Shown piece after piece: positions 25,042 through 36,702 of a DNA stretch of 64,000 nucleotides. The stretch is from assembly GCA_002917075.1 (NCBI GenBank), contig NTMA01000078.1, positions 132,874 to 196,873 of the forward strand, written 5' to 3'. The DNA is from Hawksworthiomyces lignivorus (taxonomy: Eukaryota; Ascomycota; Sordariomycetes; Ophiostomatales; Ophiostomataceae). Position 1 is the first letter of the stretch; each line of letters begins with the position of its first letter. Below the pieces are notes generated by a model. It had not been told where the DNA came from, ran no database searches, and was given only the letters and a program-made list of their open reading frames with translations. The position numbers were made by a program, and so were the translations under genes.

Positions 25042-25295
25042 TGTCACGACCTTACAGTCCCGTGACGTGACACAGGATCCCGTACATGTCTAACCCCGAC
25101 GTAATATATATAATGTAAATATACTATATCAACCTTGGTATAAATATTATATTAACCCTTTAAAACCCTTAGTCGAAAATCCTCTCAAGAAGATCGACTA
25201 AGATTTAATTTATATTTTACCACGTTTATACGTTGTTAATAAATACTTCTCACCCTCCTATTATTTCTACTTAACCCACAAGTTACTCCTTAATA
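25042..25295 (+). mobile_element. 5' LTR of a decayed Ty3/gypsy element (family 2)
   Basis: Starts TGTCACGACCTTACAG, a start seen in many fungal gypsy LTRs, and runs to TTAATA at 25295. The next bases, ATTCTAAATCTTCTGCC, match the corresponding position after the intact LTR at 39728 (ATTCTGAACCTTCTACC), so the two families appear to share a primer-binding site. The boundary rests on that comparison. No matching 3' LTR was found. Confidence 0.65.
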
Positions 25296-28200
25296 ATTCT
25301 AAATCTTCTGCCTAAGGTTACTGGAGAGAATAAGAGAAATAACCAAACGACGAAAAAAGAAGGTTACGTAAGAGTCTTTAAAAACGATACACTTAATCGA
25401 AAAATTAATTAAAAAAGAGACACTATTTATAACGATAACCATGTTCCCAATACACTCTCCGTCGACCGTAGACCCGAAAACCGAACCGGTCATTACTCGA
25501 GAAAACGAAGACGAATTGTATGACCTAAGACCTATCAGTCAATAGTCTCACGTTGTGGAAACTACGAAGTCACGACAAGAAAACGACACTATAGACGAAG
25601 ACCAATTAGTCCGTCTTCGCGAAGAATTATAAACAATGTATATAATTAAAGATTTAGAGTAAAAATTATTGAATAGGAAGTTGGATTTAATTTATATTAA
25701 ATAAGAAGAAATATTTTTCTAAGTTCGATTTACGTTTATTACGATAAAAAATAATACTCTTAGTAATTAAAATTATAATATAAAAACATTTCTATTACGT
25801 TTAAAATTTGTTATAATAAACGACTTAAATTAAAGTAATATAAGATTAATCTAAGTTTGGAAAAACTTTAACTATAAAGAAAAAAATATCATAAATAAAT
25901 TAAATCGATAGAGTTAATATTTAAAATTATATTTAAAAATAATTATTATATTTATAAATATAACATAATAATATAATAATATTAAATTAAATATATTTAA
26001 ACGAAAAAAAAACTTAATAAATTTTAAATTATATTTAAGAAATAAATTAATTAATAAACTTTTAATATAAAAGATTTATCTTTACTTATATATTAAATCT
26101 ATAAATAAACAAAATAACGAAAAAGATAATCTCTATCGGATTTTATTTTTTATTTTAAATCCCTCAAGTTTAAAATACCGAAACTATTAAAGTAAATTTA
26201 AAAATATTTTCTTTTTAAAATTATTAAAAAAAACTTCGGTTAATAACTCTTAATTGATATAAATTATTTATATATCGACTACTCGATTTTAATTACCCGC
26301 ATAAGCTATTTATATAAAAATAATTATATAAAAATAATTATATAAAAATATAATTTTATAAAGAATTAGAAACGAGAAGAGTATTCGTAAAAATGATTGA
26401 GAAACGACCCAAAAGCCAAAAATAACTAACGAGGAAATGATCGTCGATTTAATTAATAAAAATGTAAAAATAAAAAAAATACAAAAAAACTTTATAGAAA
26501 TATAAAAAAAATTAAAAAAATTTATTTTCGTTATAATTAATTAAAATATTTTTATTTTTAATTATTTAAATCTATCTAAAGTTAGTATATAAAATATATA
26601 AATTAAAGAAATAAAACAAAGAATGTAAAAATATCGAAGTTTTAATACCGAAATATTACCTTCAATTGAAATTAAAACTAAAATAAACATTATAATTATA
26701 ATAAAAAATAACTCTTAATCGAGACTATAGTAGATTTAAACAATGGAACGAAGACCGTTATTATTAATTATATATTTATAAAACAACTATATTTTATAAA
26801 AACAAAGTTAAAAACATTAATATTTAAAATAATTAATATTAATTTAATAAAAATTTATAAAGTATTAAATATTTTTATTTAGTTCACCGATACCCGTAAA
26901 ATTACTAAAAAGTTTATACAACTTTATACTACAATCGATAAATTAAAAAACAAAAACAAAAGTCCTATACTTTTAAGTATTATTAACCTTAATGTAATGG
27001 GCCAGAGCCCTAAGGACGGCCCAAGACGAGCCCAGGGCCAGAGAGCAGGCCGATGGGATCTAGCGGGACACCGGGGGAGAGAGAAGTCGGTCGTCCGGAC
27101 GACCTACCGATCCACCGACCCCTTCTTTCTTCTGTATCTTTAGTCTTTCGTTCAAACAGACCTATACTATTGTCTCAGGGCTCTCTTGCCAACAGGTCCC
27201 TTATACTTAATACGTTATATATTTATATCTCATTTAATAAACAATAATACTTCGACATAAAAATAAAAGACTCTTTAATTACAACGTTATATCGATTTAT
27301 ACGTAAAATAAAGAATAAAATAAAAGTATATATAATGATAATATTCGATATTTTACTAATGACGTATAAATATAAAGAAAAAAAACTTTCACTCGTCGAA
27401 AAAAAGACCAAGTGTCGATAAAGAGTAATGATCTCTTTAAAATTAGTTTAATACCAAAATGTATTTAATATATAAAACGTAATAATATTTCTATAGAAAA
27501 AAGAAATAAATTATATTATTAACTTAATTTCTAATATATAACTACTATATAAAACTATTTATTTATTATTAGAAAAGAAATTAATAATATTACGAGAATA
27601 TTTTAACGAAAATAATTTAACGAGAATATACAAACGGAATATATATATATATATCTCCAAAAGTTTAATAAACGTTTTAAATTTATTTATATCAAAAAAA
27701 TAAATAATCTACGTTTTTACATCGACTATTAAGAATTCAATAAAGTTATAATTAAAAATCGTTATATCGTTTTTTTAAATTAATTAATACACCGATTATA
27801 TTTCAATATTATTTGTATAATATTATAAAACATTACTGATATTATATATTATATATACAAACAATACATTAATATTCTTTAAAGACAAAAAAAATATATA
27901 CGATATTTATATAAAGTATTAAAAAATTATAGAAAATATAATTATATATAAATTTTATAAAATATTAATTTTATTAAAACAAAATTAAGCTTTTAAAATA
28001 TATATTCTTACGAGACTATATCGAAATAGACTTTATTAAAATTAAAACTATTATGAAGTAAAAAAACCAAAATAATATAAAGAAACATAAGTTTTTTTAA
28101 GGTTTTATAACTTTTGTCGATATTTTATAAAACGATACTCTAAAATCACCATTATTTTAAACTAATTATTAAAAGGAATAAAAAACAAAAAAAGAACTAA

Positions 28201-28900
28201 AAAGATTACAATTAAAAGATATAAAACAGATTATTTAAAAAAAAAACTCAAAAAGACGTTTATTAAAACTTTGTTATTATATTACTTTTAATCAATTAAT
28301 TAATTATATCTCGAAATAAATATATTAAAAATTATTTTAACGAGAATTTTATTTCAATTAACCGAGAATAAAATATAATATTTAATTATTTTTTTGATCT
28401 CGAAAATTTAAAAAATCTAAGTTAAATTATAAGACTTTGGATTAAAAAATAATAATTATTATAAATTTATAAAAACTAAATAAAAAATAAATTAAATAAT
28501 ATATATATTTTATTTTTATTTAAGTTTAAAAACATTCTATCGATTAAAAAGATAAGCTTTATCTATATACCGTTATGACGACCGAAATATAAGTTTTCGT
28601 AAAAAAATATTACGAAAAACTTTCTTTTAAATCTCCGAAACAAAATAGTATCTCTTAAATAAGTATTAATTTAACGAATACCTTAAATAAAACGTAAACG
28701 AGTTATAATCGTAAAAAATCAATTACGAGATAAAAAAATAAATAATTATAAAACTCTAAATATCTTTAAAGATTAAAAACCTATTGTAGACAAAAAAATA
28801 TAACGAGGTATCTTTATAAATAAAATAAATCCAAACTCATTACCCAAAGTCGTTTTTTTAACAATTAAAAAATATGTTTATATTATAACTATAACGTAAA
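25296..28900 (+). pseudogene. Ty3/gypsy gag-pol debris (family 2)
   Basis: Plus-strand traces of a gypsy polyprotein, heavily stopped and interrupted by a solo LTR at 26993-27205. The clearest piece is at about 28090-28170, reading VFLRFYNFCRYFIKRYSKI, the conserved stretch just after the gypsy reverse transcriptase core, with Gly-to-Arg and Ala-to-Tyr-like changes expected from G-to-A decay. The first 1.4 kb parallels 34855-36300. The 3' end of the element is not defined. Confidence 0.6.
26993..27205 (+). mobile_element. Solo LTR, 213 bp, CTTAA target duplication
   Basis: Begins TGTAATGGGCCAGAGCCC and ends CCCTTATA (mutated TTACA). CTTAA occurs at 26988-26992 and 27206-27210. Same family as 22268-22538 but lacking about 60 bp in the middle. 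It sits inside the family-2 gypsy debris, so it is younger than that insertion, and it is much less mutated. Confidence 0.87.
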
Positions 28901-29289
28901 TAAAATAATTACTTAAAACAACTTATCTCGAAAACGTTAACTTAAATAATAATTATTAAAGAAAATCTATAAAGACTTTTGGTATTAATATTACTATTAG
29001 AAATAATTTAAGTCTTATAAATAAGTAATAAATATATATAATATAAAAGAATCGTTGTTGAGAAAAAAGAAATATCACCGGAGTAAAGTATTAATCTTTA
29101 AAACTTTTCATAATATAAAAGCCGAATCTTTATTTTAAGAAGAAATCTTTATAACAACAGATTTTTAAACTAGATTACGATGATTTTAACGTAGGATATT
29201 TTAAATAACGTAAAATTAAAGAACTAATTAAGAGAAAGTTTTATTAATATAATATAACTATTACAATTAATAAATATATTAATGTATAT

Positions 29290-29735
29290 ATTGAGTCGGG
29301 AGACCTGGGACACATGTTTCAACGCGTGTCACAGCTCTTTGAGGGATTTGCCGCTATTTACGTAATAATAGATAATTTGTATAAAAGACGATCGAGGCCT
29401 TTAAAATTATTAGGTGAGGATCGATCGACTAAGGCCTTCACTCGGTATAGAGTAATATTTTTGCGGCCTCAAGACGATATCAAAAAGAGACGTAGAACGA
29501 GAGATAGTTTAGAGATAGAACAATAATCAACAAGCCCTTTTCACCTCTCTTGTAACACCCCTAAACTGATAATTGCTCACGGTTTCCAAAAAACACCCTG
29601 AAGGTACAAAACGATCCTGTAGCCTAACAAACTCCTCATTGTACTTACGCTCCGGCCCAAAGTCCGATACGGTGGCCAGAGGCTAGTATTTTTACATCTA
29701 TAAAGTCGTCGACTACACAACCGGCCCCCGTTTCA
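29290..29735. other. GC-richer island, unidentified
   Basis: About 445 bp of near-normal composition flanked by strongly AT-rich DNA. It contains a 70-codon plus-strand frame (29314-29526) rich in Arg and Lys with no recognisable domain. I see no copy elsewhere in the window, which could explain why it escaped decay. It could be a fragment of an unrecognised element or captured host DNA. Confidence 0.4.
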
Positions 29736-31429
29736 ATATAATTTATTAATAAAATATTATAAATTATATAACGAATTATAACCGTTATTAATTCTATAAA
29801 AACTTTAATAAAAAAATATTCATAAATCTTATTATTAAATTGTCGGAGATATAAAACGAAACTTAAAGAGTAAATATAATATTTATAATTATCGATAGAT
29901 ATTCGAAATAAATATTTATTATTTTACTTTATATATAATTATTACCGATAAATTAATAAATTTAATATATAAAAAATTAATATTTAATATAAATCGGTGT
30001 TAAATATTATATCGGATTATAATAGTATATTTACAAGTAAATACTAAAAAATACTTTGTTATATTTTATATATTCGATATCGACTTTTTATAATATTTCA
30101 TTTATAAATAAATAATTAAATCGAACGTATAAATTAAATATTAAAATATTATCTATAAAACTTTATAAACTTAAAATAAATAAATTGACCATGTTTATTA
30201 TTAAAGATAAAATTTACGTATAATAATATATAATTATAATTCCAATATATATATAGATATCGAGGACGATATTAATATAAAAAAGATATTAATAATATAA
30301 TAAAAGATAAAACTATTAAATATTAAATATAAATACAAAAGTCTCAAACGTTATACGTTAATAGAAAACACCAAAAGAAGGAATTCCTAAAAAAAGAACT
30401 CGTTGTATTATCGATATAAAATCTCCGACTCAAAACGTTATATCGTAAATCAACCTCAAAGTTCATCGGATCGTTCCGTATTATAAAAAGAGTCGGGAAA
30501 CAAATTTATAAATTAATACTATCAAAATAATACTAAAGACTATATAATGTATGCTTAGTATTATTGTTAAAATCTTAAAAGATAAAATATAAAGAGATAG
30601 AACCGTTATTAATGTTTAAACTAAAAAACGACTTAAAACAATAAAAAATTAAAACAATAAAAACGAAAAAACGAAAACGATATATAATAAAGAAACCTTA
30701 TTTTTAATACACTGGGCCGAATAACGTATAAAATACAATTAATAAATTATAAAGAAAAAAATAAAATATATATAAAATATAATTAAAAGTTACAAAAAAA
30801 GTCAAAAAATCAAAAAGAAAAAAAATTTATTTATTTTTATTTCGTAAAACGATATAACGAAACAATAATAAAAAACAATACAAATACTTTATTTAAATAC
30901 AAAAAAAATATAATATCGTCATAATTAAAATATATAAAAGTTTTTTTTAATTCTTTAAATCAACCTATATAAAATAACATTAAATATATACTTTACTTTA
31001 ATCAATATTACAGAATAACCCACCGATTATATTAACAAATGTTATATATTCTTTAATCTATACTTCGTATAACTCGTCGTTCGGACATAAACGAAGAAAA
31101 CAAGATTAAGAGAGAATAAATAAAGTTACAACGAAAAAAGAATAAAGAATCGACTTATTATTAAAGACTATTCGAAGATAACCGTTGTTTAATTAATTTA
31201 TATATATATAATTACTATTAATTAATATATCAAGTTAAAATAATATTATATCCCAAATCTTTAAATTATAAATAGTAACGTCGAACGTATTGTAAAATCA
31301 AATAACGATAATCGTAGAGAAATTTATAATAAACTCTTTATAAAATTATAATTATAATTACGTCGAAACCTATATCTAGATCCCGGTCACAAAGTCGTTA
31401 AATATACTGTGTAATTATAATTAAAGAAG

Positions 31430-31700
31430 TTTCGTGACCTATAATTAAAACCAGGACCTACGAAAGAGTTAGCCCCCCTATGCGCCTGCGGCGCGGTGGA
31501 GGAGACCCCGGAACACGTAATACTGTACTGCCCCGACACGGCAGGAAAACCTCCGGTGTGGCCCTAGACTCCGGCTGACCTGAATCACCGCCTGAATACG
31601 GGAGAGCCAGCGGCCCGTCCCGTACTGCGGTGGCTCAAACGGAGCGGGCGTATATCAGCGTACAACTTGGCAGGCCAACTCGAGGAGGATACGTCACAGA
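31430..31700 (+). pseudogene. LINE (Tad1-like) C-terminal fragment
   Basis: A GC-rich patch translates to LCACGAVEETPEHVILYCP (31469 onward). This Cys-x-Cys...His-x4-Cys pattern is known to me from the C-terminus of fungal Tad1-type non-LTR retrotransposons, after the RNase H domain. The frame ends at TAG 31565-31567. Upstream sequence is too decayed to read, so strand and family rest on this motif alone. Confidence 0.55.
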
Positions 31701-32146
31701 CGTAGTCCTACTCACTATTAATATAATCTCCTTTGTTTAACCACTAGTACTATTACTACTCAGACTGTCTTATTGTGTACGATAATATCTTCACTTAATT
31801 AGGCGGTGGTTTCTGCCCCAGAGGGTTCTACCTAGATTAGACGTAAATAGTCAGGATTGGCTAATAAATACGATTAAACTCTACGAAAGAGTTAGAGAAG
31901 TTAAAGAAATAGAAAAAGACGTAAAAGAAACGACTTACTCAAACATAAGACTTATAGTTATACTTACAACGAGAATAATACGTAACCTTTTAACGAACGT
32001 AATAGTCCGAGACAAAGTAGACGTCTCCGACTATTTAATTAATTATAATAATAAAATAATAAAAATAAAAAAGACGAAAAAATAGTTCGTCGTCATTATT
32101 ATTTTGAAAAATAATAAACTTATTCTTCGAACTATTAAAGAGAGAC

Positions 32147-32287
32147 TGTTACGATTGATGTAAACTTAGGTTTACCAACTATGCCAATAATCCAAAAAAT
32201 CGTTAATATCAACGCAACATATTAATATTCCGTCATACTAGTGTATATTAGACACCTCAGAGGCTCTCTGACATATATATCCTAACA
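32147..32287 (+). mobile_element. 141-bp TGTTA...TAACA element (copy C), decayed
   Basis: Starts TGTTACGATTGATG and ends ATCCTAACA, following copy A closely but with many C-to-T and G-to-A changes that weaken the internal hairpin. The flanking pentamers (GAGAC and TTTAT) do not match, so the target duplication is lost or the copy was rearranged. Confidence 0.75.
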
Positions 32288-32368
32288 TTTATATAATTAG
32301 GTTATTTAATAATTTGAAATATATTGGAATTATTATAAATATTTCGTTTTTAATTACTTTATATAATT

Positions 32369-32624
32369 TGTTGTGGAACAACCACAGGGCCGAACAGCCA
32401 AATAACACGTGATAAAGCACGAGAGGGACAAGTGCGGGGACCGCGAGCAGTGGCCGCGAGCCCTCTACGAAACTGTCATAAATAGCGCTCGAGTCGCCTG
32501 GAGACCCTAATTGAAACTTGGAACCTTAAGGTTCAGTCTTGTGAATAATCTCTCAACTAGTTTCTGTTAAGAATCTACCTTTATTCTTTGTGTTTTTTCA
32601 CTTAATTTATCGTACTTTTTAATA
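32369..32624 (+). mobile_element. Solo LTR of the intact gypsy family, 256 bp, TAATT duplication
   Basis: Same length and sequence as the LTRs at 39473-39728 and 46670-46925, apart from decay at the 3' end (TAATA for TAACA). TAATT is duplicated at 32364-32368 and 32625-32629. Confidence 0.92.
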
Positions 32625-32960
32625 TAATTATTATATATAATTAGTGTTTTAGAAATTGTTAATATGATAAAATAATTATAAATATTGTATTTTTATTATA
32701 TAATTAAATAAATTTGTATAATTAGTAATAAAACAATTATGAATTTGAACTAAGAATTAGATAATTTAATAATTTAAAATAATTGGTAAAAAATTAATTA
32801 TTATAATAAACTAAAATAATATAATTGAAAAAACAATTATAATTAATTAAAATTATATATATTATTATAATAAATTATTATAATTAATTAAATTATATAT
32901 ATTATTGTATTAAATCATTATAATTAATTAAATATATATTATTATATTAAATTTATATAT

Positions 32961-33564
32961 TGTTAAACCTGACACGGTATTACTACGGTGGATTCTTGGA
33001 CCTACTACTTACATAAGCATCACTGTTATATAGGTTGAATTTTTCTGAGCAGGAGGGTATAACTTACTAAATAGTAGGTTAGGATCTGACCTAGTTATGA
33101 CCTAAAATAGTATAGAGTGGTTGAAAGACTTGACTACCCTCGACGTCTGCCTACCCTCGACGTCTGCCTACCCTCGACGCTTGCTTACCCTCGAGGGTGC
33201 TTTGATGTAGACCGTTGGGCTGACAGAGGGTATTGTCATAGTGGTGAGTCGATTTTTGATTTTTCCCATATTAAAATAGTTTTGCGAAAAAATCATTTCG
33301 TGAACACCCTGGTCTTTTCCAAAGCTCTGAGTACCAAGACGACGGTGGGACTATGAGAAGTAGAAAATTCTCTTCTCAACAGTCCCACATTGATCCCTAT
33401 AGCTATACTGGTTGGTTAGTTATTGAATTTAAAAGTTTGGTGTCAAATTAGACTATATTACAGGGCCTTATAGGCCTTGCGTGCCCCACAAGGCCCTAGT
33501 CAATTAGTGCTTACTCTGCTGTGACCTGTTGCTCTACAGTGCGGTGAGGTGCTGTAGCTCAACA
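32961..33564 (-). mobile_element. 604-bp element, TATAT target duplication
   Basis: Reads TGTTAAACCTGACACGG at the left and ends GTAGCTCAACA; exactly as long as the inverted copy at 34251-34854. TATAT flanks both sides (32956-32960, 33565-33569), weak proof in AT-rich DNA. It contains about four tandem copies of a 17-bp unit (CTACCCTCGACGTCTGC) at 33133-33196. The TG...CA ends suggest an LTR; there is no coding capacity. Confidence 0.85.
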
Positions 33565-33857
33565 TATATTAAATAAATATATATAATTTTTTCCAATTTT
33601 AATAATAATAAAATAATAATAAGTTAAAATAATTAATAATAATAATTACAAAAATTAATAAAAATAATAATTTATATTTTATTTTTTTCTTCGTTCAAAT
33701 AAATAATAATTAATTTTATTTTTTACATTAAATTAAATTATATACAAATTTGAATCTAAATCTAATTTAATGTTTAAAACACTATTTTCCTTTATACGTT
33801 ACATAATTATATAATTTTTATTTAATTTATTAAAATATATATTTAACTCAATATTTA

Positions 33858-34113
33858 TGTTAAAAAGTACGATGAATTAGGTGAAAAACCACAAAAAATA
33901 AAGGTAGATTCTTAACAAAGACTAACTGAGAGATTATTCACAAGACTGAACCTTCAGGTTCCAAGTTTCAATTAGGGTCCTCAGACGACTCGAGCGTTAT
34001 TTATGACAGTTTCGTAAAAGGCTCGCGGCCACTGTTCGCGGTCCCCGTACTTGTCTCTTTCGTGTTTTATTACGTGTTCTTTGGTTGTTCGGCCCTGTGG
34101 TTGTCCCAAAACA
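33858..34113 (-). mobile_element. Solo LTR of the intact gypsy family, inverted, ATTTA duplication
   Basis: Reverse complement of the 256-bp LTR, ending GGTTGTCCCAAAACA. ATTTA is duplicated at 33853-33857 and 34114-34118. With the copy at 32369-32624 it forms an inverted pair around the 32961-33564 element. Confidence 0.92.
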
Positions 34114-34250
34114 ATTTACGTTATTAACTGAATTTTTAAAGTCATAGTTATTAATTGGTAAATAGGTTTAATTAAGATATATAGAAACGTAAATAACTAA
34201 AACTTAATTAATTACGTTTTATATTCAGGTTTAAAATAAATTATTATATC

Positions 34251-34854
34251 TGTTGACCTACAGCACCTCACCGTATTGTAGAACAACAGGTTACAGTAGA
34301 GTAAGCACTAATTGACTGGGGCCTTGTGGGGCATGTAGGGTCTATAAAGTCTTGTAATATAGTCAAATTTGACACCAAACTTATAAATTCAATAACTAAC
34401 CAACCAGTATAGCTATAGGGACCAATGTGGGACTGTTGAGAAGAGAATTTTCTACTTCTCACAGTCCCACCGTCGTCTTGACACTCAGAGCTTTGGAAAA
34501 GGCCAGAGTGCTCACGAAATTATTTTTCCGCAAAACCATTTTTGTATGGGAAAAATCAAAAATCGACTCACCACTATGGCAATACCCCCTGTCAGCCCAA
34601 CGGTCTACACCAAAACACCCTCGAGGGTAGACAAACGTCGAGGGTAGACAAACGTCGAGGGTAGGCAGACGTCGAGGGTAGACAAGCCTTCCAATCACTC
34701 TATACTATTTTAGGTCATAACTAGGCCAGATCCTAACCTACTGATTAGTAAGTTATACCCTCCTGCGCAGAAAAATTCAACCTATATAACAGTGATGCTT
34801 ATGTAAACAACAAGTCCAAGAATCCACCGTAACAATACCGTGTCAGGTTTAACA
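34251..34854 (+). mobile_element. 604-bp element, best-preserved plus-strand copy
   Basis: Starts TGTTGACCTACAGCACC and ends GTCAGGTTTAACA. Contains three to four 17-bp units reading GTCGAGGGTAGACAAAC at about 34620-34686. Immediately followed by gypsy family-2 LTR-end sequence, so it probably inserted into that LTR. Flanking pentamers ATATC and AATTC do not match well. Confidence 0.85.
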
Positions 34855-36300
34855 AATTCTTACACCCTTATTTACTATTTTAATCTATAAGTTACTTTTC
34901 AATAATTTCAAATCTTTTACTCAAGATTACTTAAGAGAATAAGAGAAATAACTTCACGACGAGAAAAAATAGTAATATAAAAGTTTTTAAAAATTATATA
35001 CTTAATTGAAGAAATGATTAAAAATAAGACATTATTTATAATAATATTATATTTTTAATATACTTTTTATTAATTATAGAATTAAAGACAAAATTAATTA
35101 TTACTCGAAATAATAAAAATAAATTATATATATTAAAGTTTATCAATTAATAATTTAAAATTACAAAAATTATAAATTGTAATAACAAAATAATACAATA
35201 AATAAAATTTTATTTATTTATTTCTATAATGAGGTATAAAAAGTATATATATATTTAAAAATTTAAAATAAAACTTATATTTAATTTATAACTACAATAA
35301 TGAAAAATAATATTATTAAAAATTAATATTATATTTAAAAAATTATTATAATAATAAATAAATTAAATTAATAAAATTAATATTTAAAATAATATTAAAA
35401 ATATTATAAATTAAATAAATATAATTATATAAAAATATTAAATTTAATATATTTAAATAAAAAGGTAATAAATTTTAATAAATTTTAAACAATATTTAAA
35501 AATAAATCAATTAATAAACTTTTAATATTTAAACTTACTTTTATTTATTTATATATAAGTAAATTAAATAATATTTTTTTTCATTAAATTTCATTTTTAT
35601 TTTAAATCTTTTAAATATAAAAAATAAATCCTTTTATTTAAAATTATTAAAAAATTCTCGTTAATAGTTTTCGATTAATATAAATTATCTATATATTTAT
35701 TCTTTACTTGGACTACTTAAATAGACCATTTATAAAAAATTATTTATTTATTTATTTAATAAAAAATAAACTTTATAAAAATACAAAATAATAATAATAA
35801 TAATAAAAATATTTTTATTATAATTAATTAGTTTTTTTAATTATTTAAATTTATTTAAAATGAAAATATAATTACAAAAATATAAAAAAATAATTTAAAA
35901 ATTTAAAATAAATTTTAATATTAAAATATAATTATAGTAAAATGAAAAATTTCGGTTAAAACTATAATAAATTTTAACAAAATATAAAAATCGATATCGT
36001 TAATTATATATCTATAAAATAATTATATTTTATTAAAGTAAAATTAGGAACGTTAATTTTTTAAAATAATCGATATTAGTTTTATAAAGATATACAAAAT
36101 ATAAAATATCTTTATTTAATTTATTAATATTTATAGTTTTAAATAAATTATATATTTATATTTTATTAAATATATAATAATATTTTTTTTAAAATTAATA
36201 CAATATTAAATATATATAATATATAAAGTATATTAATATTTTATTAAAAAACCATATTATTAAAATATTTTAATAAAATTATATATATATTTAAAAGTTT
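34855..36300 (+). mobile_element. Truncated second copy of gypsy family 2
   Basis: Starts within the LTR end and primer-site region (ATTTCAAATCTTTTACTC, compare 25296 onward) and stays alignable by eye to 25296-26900, for example around 35680 versus 26230 and 35960 versus 26720. Strongly decayed with no readable protein. The right end is not defined. Confidence 0.6.
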
Positions 36301-36642
36301 AAATGTCTTTAATTGTTATATTGTTACAAATAGTTGTGTATAAGTTGATCAGATTTATAGGGTTTATATTCGTATAAGAACTAAGTGTGGTGTATCAACC
36401 AATGTATACAAATGAAGGCATTGAGAGAGAAGAATGTTTTATGTAATCTTATTCTTTCAGATAAACGGTAACGACTGAATCGTTACCTTCTACTATTTAA
36501 ACTACATAGATAGAGAACGTGATATTTTATAGGTACGAAACCTCATCCAACCTCAGTTCCCGAACATCATTCCGAATAAGGTTTGTTATAAACCTTATCC
36601 AACATCATTCTTTAAACATTATCTCGAATGATGTTTGGTTAA
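36301..36642. other. GC-richer unassigned segment
   Basis: Less decayed than its flanks. It contains AACGGTAACGACTGAATCGTTACC-type dyad symmetry at about 36464-36487 (GGTAACGA ... TCGTTACC) and two near-repeats of CCAACCTCA/CCAACATCATTC. It could be LTR material of an unrecognised element. Confidence 0.35.
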
Positions 36643-36702
36643 GACCTGATTATTTCGTGGAAAAAAGTATAGAAAAAATTATAAAAAAGATTATAGGTGG
36701 GG
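36643..36702 (+). repeat. 60-bp repeat, partner inverted at 47069-47128
   Basis: Begins GACCTGATTATTTCGTGG and ends GATTATAGGTGGGG. The reverse complement recurs at 47069-47128 with about three differences. Sequence outside the 60 bp is unrelated, so this may be the end of a mobile element. Confidence 0.6.

Noticed and set aside
29314..29526. 70-codon basic frame as a real gene
   Set aside because: No family resemblance and no start context; reported only as part of an unexplained GC-richer island.
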